NCBI RefSeq assembly: GCF_900111395.1
Contig: NZ_FOHV01000003.1
Coordinates: 77,862-141,861, forward strand
DNA: 64,000 nucleotides
Direction of reading: 5' to 3'
Source of the DNA: Thorsellia anophelis DSM 18579
GTDB taxonomy: Bacteria; Pseudomonadota; Gammaproteobacteria; Enterobacterales; Thorselliaceae
The notes under the pieces were generated by a model, which made no database searches, was not told the origin of the DNA, and worked only from the letters and a program-made list of their open reading frames with translations. This document shows positions 1 through 7,243 of the stretch, one piece after another. Within the stretch, counting starts at the first letter, position 1; each line of letters begins with the position of its first letter. The position numbers were made by a program, and so were the translations under genes.

Positions 1-1105
1 CCATTAAATTAGCAATTTTCCCTGCTTCTATTGAACCTAATCTGTCGTCAACTCGTATCGCTTTAGCAGGATATAATGTCGCCATACGAATGGCTTCATC
101 TAATGGAATACCCACTTTCTCCACACTATTTTCAACACATTTGATCAAGGTTGCAGCCGATCCGCTTAACGTACCATTTTCATCAAGGCATGCACCATCG
201 CGATGATATATTGTTTTACCCGCAAAGTGGAATGTTTCCATTTCTGTTCCTGCCGGAGCCGTTGCATCAGTGACTAGCACTAATTTATCTGCTTTCATTT
301 GTTTTGCCAATCGAACATTCGACCACGCAACATGATGCCCATCAACAATTATGCCTGCATAGATTTCAGGCGTGTCAAAAAGTGCACCAACTAGTCCAGG
401 CTCTCTACCGGTCACATAAGGCATTGCGTTAAAAAGGTGTGTCGCGCAGCTCACGCCAGCTGCAAACCCTATTTTAGCTTCCTGATAAGTACTGTTTGAA
501 TGGCCAGCAGACACTATGATTCCTGCTTGAGACAAACGAGTAATTACATCAGGATTGACTTGTTCAGGTGCAAGCGTGATCATCTTAATCACATCAGCAT
601 TATTGCATAAAAATGTAATCATCTCTTCATCTGCAGGACGGATAAGATTAGCGTCATGAGTTCCTTTCTTTGCTAAGCTCAAATAAGGTCCTTCTAGATG
701 CAGTCCTAATGCTCGGTGTTGTTTATCATCTTGACTTAAATAAGCGCGCATCGTTTTAACGGCCAAATTCATCAAATGGTTATCACTTGTAATAAGTGTA
801 GGCAAATAGCTAGTACATCCAAAACGTTCATTTGTCGTCTGCATAACATCTAATGTTTTTTCAGTGATCTGCTCTGGATCATCATTAAATTGCACACCAC
901 CACACCCATTAAGCTGTAAATCGATTAGTCCAGGTGCTAAATTTTGTCCTTTTAAATCAATCTGATTGATGCCAGCCGGTAAATCTTTAACTTGGCAAAG
1001 TGCCTTTATATTATTTCCATCAACGATAACAGCAAAATCATTAAGATAAGGGGTTGAGTGAAGCCTATCCCCTGTATAAATTTTAGCATTCACTAACGCA
1101 AACAT
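1..1105 (-). CDS. nagA: N-acetylglucosamine-6-phosphate deacetylase (3' end beyond window)
   Basis: NagA removes the acetyl group from N-acetylglucosamine-6-phosphate in the cytoplasm, giving glucosamine-6-phosphate for NagB. Reading the minus strand gives about 368 residues that align by eye with E. coli NagA from the first residue: MFALVNAKIYTG start, NGCGGVQFND, LGLHLEGPYLS (metal-binding Glu), SAGHSN and ATHLFNAMPYVTGREPG (metal-binding His), LVTDATAPAG (catalytic Asp). About 15-20 C-terminal residues lie outside the window. I chose ATG 1105 because GAGG lies 9 bases upstream and it matches the E. coli start; an in-frame ATG three codons earlier (1114) directly abuts that GAGG. It lies 77 bases downstream of nagB on the same strand, so a nagBA transcript is likely, with a hairpin between the genes. 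Confidence 0.95.
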   Translation of the reverse strand, partial: MFALVNAKIYTGDRLHSTPYLNDFAVIVDGNNIKALCQVKDLPAGINQIDLKGQNLAPGLIDLQLNGCGGVQFNDDPEQITEKTLDVMQTTNERFGCTSYLPTLITSDNHLMNLAVKTMRAYLSQDDKQHRALGLHLEGPYLSLAKKGTHDANLIRPADEEMITFLCNNADVIKMITLAPEQVNPDVITRLSQAGIIVSAGHSNSTYQEAKIGFAAGVSCATHLFNAMPYVTGREPGLVGALFDTPEIYAGIIVDGHHVAWSNVRLAKQMKADKLVLVTDATAPAGTEMETFHFAGKTIYHRDGACLDENGTLSGSAATLIKCVENSVEKVGIPLDEAIRMATLYPAKAIRVDDRLGSIEAGKIANLM

Positions 1106-1131
1106 ATATTTCATCCTCATCATTCAATAAA

Positions 1132-1165
1132 TAGGTAATAATACACATTCAGTTATTATTACCTA
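1132..1165 (-). repeat. perfect 12-bp inverted repeat between nagB and nagA
   Basis: Arms TAGGTAATAATA (1132-1143) and TATTATTACCTA (1154-1165) pair perfectly around a 10-base loop. In a nagBA transcript this would be an intercistronic hairpin about 27 bases before the nagA start. The minus-strand sequence after it is AT-rich but has no clean U-run, so it is a weak terminator at best. A role in mRNA processing or stability, or a protein-binding site, are alternatives. Seen directly; function inferred. Confidence 0.55.
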
Positions 1166-1182
1166 AACAATTCATTTAAGCT

Positions 1183-1986
1183 TTATTTTAAAGCTGTAAT
1201 GCTTTCACGCTCCTGCTCCTGGAAATAGCGAAGTGTTTTAACTCTTAATTCCATTGTTGCAGGTTCATCACATACCATTACAGGGTTTGGATGCATTTGC
1301 AGACAACTAATAGTCCAAAGATGATTCACATTACCTTCTACTGCGGCTTGTAACGCTAACGCTTTATTTCTACCAGTCACTAACACCATCACTTCTTTAG
1401 CTTCCATTAAAGTTGCAACACCAACAGTGAGTGCAGATTTTGGTACCTGATTAACATCATTATTAAAAAAACGCGAATTTGCAACACGTGTTTCTTCTGT
1501 AAGCGGTTGCTGACGTGTTCTTGAGGCAAGAGAAGAAGCGGGTTCATTAAAGGCGATATGACCATCATTACCTACTCCGCCCATAAATAATTGGACGCCA
1601 CCTAATTGACGCATTTTATCTTCATAACGCTGGCATTCAGCAGCAAGATCAGGTGCATTACCATTAAGAAGATTGATATTCTCTTTTTGAATGTCAACAT
1701 GGTCAAAAAAATGTTTAAACATAAAACTATAATAACTTTCAGGATGCTCTTTAGGTAAACCGACATATTCATCCATGTTAAATGTCACGACATGTTTAAA
1801 GCTAATGTCGCCAGCTTTATGCATAGTGATTAATTCTTTATACGTTTCTACAGGTGTACCGCCTGTTGGTAATCCTAATACAAATGGTTTTTCAGCAGTA
1901 GGATTAAATGCTTTGATGCGTGAAACAATATGTTGTGCAGCCCATTTAGCAACCTGAGCAGAGTTATGTAAAGGAATTAAACGCAT
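1183..1986 (-). CDS. nagB: glucosamine-6-phosphate deaminase
   Basis: NagB converts glucosamine-6-phosphate to fructose-6-phosphate and ammonia, feeding amino sugars into glycolysis. The protein is 267 residues (E. coli 266) and nearly colinear with E. coli NagB: MRLIPLH start, [10 protein letters not shown] phosphate loop, [13 protein letters not shown] with the catalytic Asp, [23 protein letters not shown] with the catalytic His, and ASRTR. I chose ATG 1986 rather than the TTG four codons upstream because that TTG overlaps the GGAG ribosome site, which sits 6 bases before the ATG. It is divergent from nagE, the usual arrangement in enteric bacteria, where NagC and CRP control the shared region; I could not place a confident NagC or CRP site here. 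Confidence 0.97.
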   Translation of the reverse strand: MRLIPLHNSAQVAKWAAQHIVSRIKAFNPTAEKPFVLGLPTGGTPVETYKELITMHKAGDISFKHVVTFNMDEYVGLPKEHPESYYSFMFKHFFDHVDIQKENINLLNGNAPDLAAECQRYEDKMRQLGGVQLFMGGVGNDGHIAFNEPASSLASRTRQQPLTEETRVANSRFFNNDVNQVPKSALTVGVATLMEAKEVMVLVTGRNKALALQAAVEGNVNHLWTISCLQMHPNPVMVCDEPATMELRVKTLRYFQEQERESITALK

Positions 1987-2339
1987 ATGATTCTCCAATT
2001 AATGTTATAGATTGAATAATTTTGAAATTTAATACTAGATTACTCTTATTTCACATGAGATAGCCTAGTATCTCAATACATGTGCGAACATGTTGACAAA
2101 AAAAACTGTTTAAGAAAATAAAACACTACTTTATGGTAAAAGAAAAACTTTTTTTATATTAAAAAATAAGTTGACTTAAATAGCAACCTTTATTTTACTT
2201 ATCTGCTAATAATGTATGCCTATAGGTGATTTAACTCACATAATATACATTAATATTGTACTGTTCAGTTTGACTCAGATAGACTCAAGTCCGTACAGTT
2301 ACGTATTTAAGTTACTTTTTACACTAAAGATTAATTCTA

Positions 2340-2364
2340 CATGTCACTTTGACATGCTTTTTTT
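2340..2364 (+). terminator. terminator-like hairpin in the nagB-nagE gap
   Basis: CATGTCA (2340-2346) and TGACATG (2350-2356) form a perfect 7-bp stem with a 3-base loop, followed after one C by seven T (2358-2364). It has the shape of a small intrinsic terminator on the plus strand. Since nagE begins 270 bases later, it would end a short leader transcript or small RNA, or attenuate nagE. The stem is short and only 3 of its 7 pairs are G-C, so it may be chance or an operator. Confidence 0.35.
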
Positions 2365-2593
2365 GCAAAAAATAATACCGTATACAGTTACCATTAATTA
2401 TTTCCAACACACCTTAACAATTGAAAATAAATAAGTATTTAGCAAAACAGTTCATTTTACGATCGATTTTAAAAGTAAACATTTTCGCTGGCACGATTAT
2501 GTTATTTTGGCAAACATTCATACCTCGCAATTTTACACGTAACATGATTTAATGTTGGAGTGAATTAAAGCTACTAACACATGTTTTTTATCC

Positions 2594-2615
2594 GTATGGT
2601 CATAAATGACCGTAC
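2594..2615. promoter_or_regulatory. inverted repeat upstream of nagE, possible operator
   Basis: GTATGGTCAT (2594-2603), AA, then ATGACCGTAC (2606-2615): ten-base arms with one mismatch. It ends about 20 bases before the nagE start, just ahead of the AGAG ribosome-site region. Position and symmetry suggest a dimeric repressor site or a translational hairpin. It does not look like the AT-rich E. coli NagC site; a GntR/HutC-type regulator is a guess. Confidence 0.4.
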
Positions 2616-2635
2616 CTAATAAAAGAGAAATATCT

Positions 2636-4231
2636 ATGAATATATTAAAATACTTCCAAAGAATTGGAGGAGCCTTGATGGTGCCAGTTGCAGTTTTACC
2701 GGCAGCAGCTATCTTACTGGGAGTGGGTTATTGGATTGATGCAGATGGATGGGGCAGCGGAAATCCTCTTGCCGCATTGTTAATCAAATCTGGAGCAGCG
2801 ATTATTGATCAGATGCCAATGTTATTTGCAATTGGTATTGCTTTTGGTCTATCAAAAGATAAACATGGCTCAGCAGCGTTAACTGGATTTGTTTCGTTTA
2901 TGGTGGTTAAAACGCTATGTGCCCCAACAGTAGTGAGTTGGATAATTGGTATACCTGATGTACCTAGTTGGCAAGCTGTGCATAACCAAGTTGTCAGTAT
3001 CATTCTTGGTATGCCGCTTGAGAGTCTAACCAATGCAACCATAATGCTAAACGGTGAGCTGCATAATATTTTACAACCTACACCAAGTCATCCTAACATC
3101 CTGGCGTATAATAAAATTGATAACCAATTTATTGGTATTTTAGTAGGGGTAATCTCTTCTATACTCTATAACCGCTTTAGTGATGTTGAACTGCCAAAAG
3201 CATTATCTTTCTTCAATGGCAAACGCCTTGTCCCAATCATTGCATCATTCGTCATGATAGGTTTATCTGTAATCCTGATGTATATCTGGCCAACTGTCTT
3301 TACCGCGCTTGTGTCATTTGGTAAGGCAATTACCTCTATGGGCGATATAGGCGCTGGCATTTACGCTTTTTTCAATCGATTATTAATTCCTGTTGGCCTT
3401 CATCATGCTCTTAATGCTGTTTTCTGGTTTGATGTCGCAGGCATTAATGACATTCCTAATTTCTTAGGAGGAGCTGAGTCAATTAAGAACGGGGTAGCTG
3501 TTGTGGGTGAAACAGGTCGTTATCAAGCAGGATTCTTCCCTATCATGATGTTCGGTTTACCTGCCGCAGCTTTAGCAATTTATCAATGTGCGAAACCTAA
3601 AAACAAATCAAAAATCGCAGGTATTATGCTAGCAGGTGCATTTGCATCATTTTTCACTGGTATAACTGAACCTTTAGAATTTGCCTTTATGTTTGTTGCA
3701 CCACCCCTTTATCTACTACATGCAATTTTAACTGGAATTTCTGTGTATATCGCATCTGCTATGCAGTGGATTGCTGGATTTGGTTTCAGTGCAGGTCTAG
3801 TCGATTTAGCGTTATCTTCAAGAAATCCACTCGCCACACAGTGGTATATGCTTATCCCACAAGGGATAGTATTCGCAGCAATTTATTATTTTTCTTTCAG
3901 ATTTGCGATTACAAAATTTAATTTAATGACTCCAGGCCGAGGCAATGATTCAGATTCAGATAATGAATCATCTAGCACGGCATCAGTTGATGTTAAACAG
4001 CTAGCTGCAGAATACTTACAGGTTGCTGGTGGATTTGATAATGTTATTGAAATTGATGCATGTATTACTCGCCTTAGATTAACTGTTAAAGATAATTCTA
4101 TCGTTCAAGATGCTAAAGCATGTCAATTAGGCGCAGCAGCAGTAGTAAGACCAGGTCAAGGTTCAGTTCAAATCGTAGTTGGCATGAGAGCCGAAGCGAT
4201 TGCCTCAGCTATGAAAAACCTTCCCCGTTAA
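2636..4231 (+). CDS. nagE: PTS N-acetylglucosamine transporter, fused EIIC-EIIB
   Basis: This inner-membrane PTS permease imports N-acetylglucosamine while phosphorylating it to the 6-phosphate. The 531-residue protein matches the first two domains of E. coli NagE: MNILKYFQRIGGALMVPVAVLP start, a multi-helix EIIC domain (about 1-390) with NRLLIPVGLHHALN and FFTGITEPLEFAFMF, a Ser/Asp-rich linker, then EIIB (about 435-531) with the phosphorylated Cys in DACITRLRLT. The EIIA domain of E. coli NagE (648 residues) is absent, so phosphate must come from a separate EIIA-Glc (Crr-like) protein, not in this window. I chose ATG 2636 (AGAG upstream, exact NagE start) over an in-frame ATG at 2606, which lies inside the inverted repeat. 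A strong terminator follows. Confidence 0.95.
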   Translation: MNILKYFQRIGGALMVPVAVLPAAAILLGVGYWIDADGWGSGNPLAALLIKSGAAIIDQMPMLFAIGIAFGLSKDKHGSAALTGFVSFMVVKTLCAPTVVSWIIGIPDVPSWQAVHNQVVSIILGMPLESLTNATIMLNGELHNILQPTPSHPNILAYNKIDNQFIGILVGVISSILYNRFSDVELPKALSFFNGKRLVPIIASFVMIGLSVILMYIWPTVFTALVSFGKAITSMGDIGAGIYAFFNRLLIPVGLHHALNAVFWFDVAGINDIPNFLGGAESIKNGVAVVGETGRYQAGFFPIMMFGLPAAALAIYQCAKPKNKSKIAGIMLAGAFASFFTGITEPLEFAFMFVAPPLYLLHAILTGISVYIASAMQWIAGFGFSAGLVDLALSSRNPLATQWYMLIPQGIVFAAIYYFSFRFAITKFNLMTPGRGNDSDSDNESSSTASVDVKQLAAEYLQVAGGFDNVIEIDACITRLRLTVKDNSIVQDAKACQLGAAAVVRPGQGSVQIVVGMRAEAIASAMKNLPR

Positions 4232-4251
4232 TATTTTTTGAATTCAAAAAG

Positions 4252-4276
4252 AGCCCTATTTTATAGGGCTTTTTTT
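4252..4276 (+). terminator. intrinsic terminator after nagE
   Basis: AGCCCTAT (4252-4259) pairs with ATAGGGCT (4263-4270) around a TTT loop, followed by six more T. The 8-bp stem with four G-C pairs and a U-tract 20 bases after the nagE stop is a textbook intrinsic terminator. Confidence 0.85.
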
Positions 4277-4431
4277 ATTTATTATTTAAGAATAATTGCT
4301 TTATTTAAAATTTACTTTTATGCTTAAAATTTTATTTGACAAATATTGTTAATTCATTCTTCATATACATTATAACTAACTCATTCTTTTTAATATCATT
4401 CAATAATTAAGAGTTCATTTTGGAGTTCACT

Positions 4432-5769
4432 ATGACGCGCAGCCTATTTTATCCTTTAGAACAAGAAAACCTGACAACATTAAAAATTCGTTATGATTAT
4501 AAAACTGATATTTTCAACCTATTTGCTGCCAAGGAGTGGGAAAATTCATTTAATTTTAGTCAATATAATAAAACGTTTTTTGCAGATGGGCTTTACACCA
4601 ATCAAGCTATTTATCTCAATACAAATGAAGTAGAGGAGCTGTTTAATCAATATCACCAAACTGAGTATTTAAATGAAATTAAATCTTTAATCAGAGAGGG
4701 GCGACATCATGGAATTGAATGTTACTTTTTAGCTGATCGTAATATTCGATTTATGTGCAATCAACATAGTCTTGGTCTTGGTATCAACAATAAATCACAT
4801 GCGATTATGGCTGGTGGGATTAGAAGACACCCATTAGATGAACCGGAGAAAGACGTTATTATTGATGGGCTGAATTTAGGGCGAGCAATGAGCTTTAAAA
4901 ATGTCGCCGCTGGCTTAGCCTTTGGCGGTTGTAAAACAACTGTGCACATGGATCCTTTAGATTTAAACGATATGCATACCATGGGTTTTTTAGCATTTGC
5001 ACTCGATAGATCTCGTTCAATGACTGGACCTGACATGAACTTTCCAACAGAAATGGCAGATGTTATGGGGAAAAACTTCTCAGTTCAATTTACAGGAGGA
5101 CCTAATGCACCTCTTGGTGAAACAGGTAAACCTACAGCCTATGGTACATTTGTCGCTTTAAAAGAAGCAGTTAAATTTCATTATCAAGACTCTAGTAAAT
5201 CATTATCAACAATGAGTGTGGCTGTTCAAGGGCTTGGAGCAGTAGGTTGGTATATGGCTGAACACTTAATCGAAGCTGGTGCATCACTTATAGTGACCGA
5301 TATCAACAAGGATAGGTCATCGCAATTAAAAACTAAATATCCTCTGGCGAAGATTTTAATTGTTGAGCCAGACGAAATATTATCAACTCCTGCAGATATC
5401 TTATGTCCATGTGCAATGGGCGGAATTATCACAGAGGAAAACATTAATACCCTACCCTTTAAACTCATTTTTGGTCCAGCTAATAATCAATTACGCGCGA
5501 CAGGCCAAGAGACTGAAATAAAATTAGCTAAACAGCTTGAAAAAGCAGGCATATTATATCAAATTGAGTGGTGGCATAATACAGCAGGGGTTTTGTGCGG
5601 GGCTGAAGAATATTTCCATGGTCCAAATGCGACTTATGAGAATTTAATCGCAAAAATAGAAGAGATTGTACCAAAGAAAACAATTGAGAATCTAACTTAT
5701 GCTAAAGAGCATGCTATTACACCGACTGAATCAGCCTACCGACTCAGTGAGCAGATAATTTATCGCTAG
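4432..5769 (+). CDS. Glu/Leu/Phe/Val dehydrogenase family protein
   Basis: Members of this family oxidatively deaminate an amino acid to its 2-oxo acid with NAD(P)+. The 445-residue protein has the dimerisation/substrate domain with GGCKTT (family Lys near 168) and MTGPDMNF (catalytic Asp near 201), then a Rossmann domain with VAVQGLGAVG (about 263-272) and VTDIN, CPCAMGGIITEENI and GPANNQL. It resembles leucine dehydrogenases more than hexameric GdhA, but is longer at the N terminus (about 90 residues) and has GGCKTT where leucine dehydrogenases have GGGKAV, so I cannot name the substrate. ATG 4432 has GGAG 6 bases upstream; a TTG four codons earlier overlaps that site. A transporter gene follows 116 bases downstream on the same strand, suggesting an amino-acid uptake and catabolism pair. 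Confidence 0.85.
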   Translation: MTRSLFYPLEQENLTTLKIRYDYKTDIFNLFAAKEWENSFNFSQYNKTFFADGLYTNQAIYLNTNEVEELFNQYHQTEYLNEIKSLIREGRHHGIECYFLADRNIRFMCNQHSLGLGINNKSHAIMAGGIRRHPLDEPEKDVIIDGLNLGRAMSFKNVAAGLAFGGCKTTVHMDPLDLNDMHTMGFLAFALDRSRSMTGPDMNFPTEMADVMGKNFSVQFTGGPNAPLGETGKPTAYGTFVALKEAVKFHYQDSSKSLSTMSVAVQGLGAVGWYMAEHLIEAGASLIVTDINKDRSSQLKTKYPLAKILIVEPDEILSTPADILCPCAMGGIITEENINTLPFKLIFGPANNQLRATGQETEIKLAKQLEKAGILYQIEWWHNTAGVLCGAEEYFHGPNATYENLIAKIEEIVPKKTIENLTYAKEHAITPTESAYRLSEQIIYR

Positions 5770-5781
5770 TCTGACTTCAAT

Positions 5782-5821
5782 AGACTCAAGTATGATTCAA
5801 TCTATACGCATACTCGAGTCT
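5782..5821 (+). repeat. long hairpin between dehydrogenase and transporter genes
   Basis: AGACTCAAGTATG (5782-5794) and CATACTCGAGTCT (5809-5821) pair over 13 positions with one A-C mismatch and a 14-base loop. It begins 12 bases after the dehydrogenase stop. No T-run follows, so it may be a weak or Rho-assisted terminator, or an mRNA-stabilising element between two co-transcribed genes. Confidence 0.5.
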
Positions 5822-5885
5822 AATTCATATTTATTCGCTGCCATTTAAAATTGAATGAACCAAATTAATAGGATTTTATATTTAT

Positions 5886-7184
5886 ATGTCAAAAGAAAAC
5901 TCCCCTCAATTTACCTCTATTTTCGGCTTTCTGATGGTTATCATCGGTTTTGCCGTTGGCGTAGGTAGTCTATGGCGATTTCCCTACATTATGGGCAGTC
6001 AAGGTGGCTCATATTTTTTACTCGCCTACACATTATTAATTTTAATTATTGGTATACCGCTACTCACTGCTGAAATGGCGCTTGGTTATCATTCCAAGAG
6101 TGTTGGTAGTAATTCTTACAAAACGATTAAACCCAATACAAAATGGCACTATTTTGGTTGGCTACATATCGCAGCTGCGATAATTATTATTTCTTACACA
6201 GTACCAGTTTATACTTGGATTTTAAATTTTCTTTACAATACAAGCATTGGCACCTTTAAAGAAATTGACCAAAATTCTGTTCAATCATTTTTTGAAAATC
6301 AGATTGATACTCCAGCTTTGAGTATTTTTGCAGTAATTAATTGGGCGCTTTTGTTTTTAGTATTAAAAGCGGGCCTACAAAATGGAATTGAAAAGTGGTC
6401 TAAAATTTTAATGCCAATGCTAGCAGTCATCATGATTGCCATTGCAATAGTTGGATTAACTTTACCAGGTGGTATAGAAGGGGTTAAGTTTATATTTAAT
6501 CTTAATCACTCTGAATTTTCTTTAAGTAGTATCAAAGAAGCATTAGGACAAGCCTTTTTTGCAATTGGCATCGGCATGCTTGGCTCAATGGTTTTTGGTT
6601 CTTATATTAAAGGGAAAGATAAACCATTGCTCTCACTGTCAACTACGATTTGTTTAGCTATTATTATTGCTGGCATATTAGCAGGACTGATGATATTCCC
6701 GCTTGTATTTGCTTATGGTTTTGATCCAACAGGTGGCCCACAACTCACCTTTATAACACTACCGCTAATTTTCCAAAATATGCCATATGGTCAGTTAATA
6801 GGTACAGTATTCTATATTGGTTTTTATATTGCGGCGTTTACCTCAGCTTTAGCTGTCTTTGAAGCAGTAATCAGTACATTAAGTGCTTACATGAGACTGT
6901 CAAGGCATCAATCAATGACAATTACATTCTTAATAGTCATTATTACAGGATTTTTATCAATCTATAATCAATCCGTATTTGATTTTTTGGATACATTGAC
7001 AGCTGGTTATTTAATTGTACTTGGTGCACTATTCATTACCATATTTACGGGTTATATCTGGGGAATGGATAATATGCTTAAAGCGGCTAATATTACGCAT
7101 CCTTTAGCTAAAATGTGGATGATTTTATCCATTAAATACATCAGCCCTATTGTTATTGTCTTTTTATTTATCATTCAAGTGTAA
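5886..7184 (+). CDS. sodium-dependent amino-acid transporter (NSS/SNF family)
   Basis: Neurotransmitter:sodium symporter family members (LeuT, MhsT, TnaT) move amino acids inward with Na+. The 432-residue protein has the diagnostic unwound first helix GFAVGVGSLWRFPY (about 18-31) that forms sodium and substrate sites, followed by GGSYFLLAY and PLLTAEMALG, then roughly ten further hydrophobic helices (GQAFFAIGIGMLGSMVFGSY, YIGFYIAAFTSALAVFE). The length suits bacterial 11-helix members. The substrate cannot be read from the sequence; the preceding amino-acid dehydrogenase suggests a hydrophobic or branched-chain amino acid. The gene meets the flagellin gene tail to tail 59 bases downstream with no strong terminator between. 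Confidence 0.92.
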   Translation: MSKENSPQFTSIFGFLMVIIGFAVGVGSLWRFPYIMGSQGGSYFLLAYTLLILIIGIPLLTAEMALGYHSKSVGSNSYKTIKPNTKWHYFGWLHIAAAIIIISYTVPVYTWILNFLYNTSIGTFKEIDQNSVQSFFENQIDTPALSIFAVINWALLFLVLKAGLQNGIEKWSKILMPMLAVIMIAIAIVGLTLPGGIEGVKFIFNLNHSEFSLSSIKEALGQAFFAIGIGMLGSMVFGSYIKGKDKPLLSLSTTICLAIIIAGILAGLMIFPLVFAYGFDPTGGPQLTFITLPLIFQNMPYGQLIGTVFYIGFYIAAFTSALAVFEAVISTLSAYMRLSRHQSMTITFLIVIITGFLSIYNQSVFDFLDTLTAGYLIVLGALFITIFTGYIWGMDNMLKAANITHPLAKMWMILSIKYISPIVIVFLFIIQV

Positions 7185-7243
7185 AATCTCTGCGCTCATG
7201 GGTGAAAGTTTGACGCTCTAATGAAAAAATATTATGGGACGGG

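Larger units (their letters stand above)
1987..2635. other. nagB-nagE divergent intergenic region
   Basis: This 649-base AT-rich gap has no convincing gene. It holds an AT-rich imperfect palindrome around 2013-2036 (possible repressor site, weak), a possible plus-strand promoter (TTGACT 2171-2176, 17-base spacer, TTTACT 2194-2199), a short hairpin followed by seven T (2340-2364), and a 10-bp-arm inverted repeat just before the nagE ribosome site (2594-2615). A 72-codon frame at 2216-2434 looks like chance: no ribosome site and low-complexity composition. Confidence 0.5.

Noticed and set aside
2216-2434. 72-codon open frame on the plus strand between nagB and nagE
   Set aside because: No ribosome site, low-complexity AT-driven composition, and it overlaps the hairpin at 2340-2364; likely chance.
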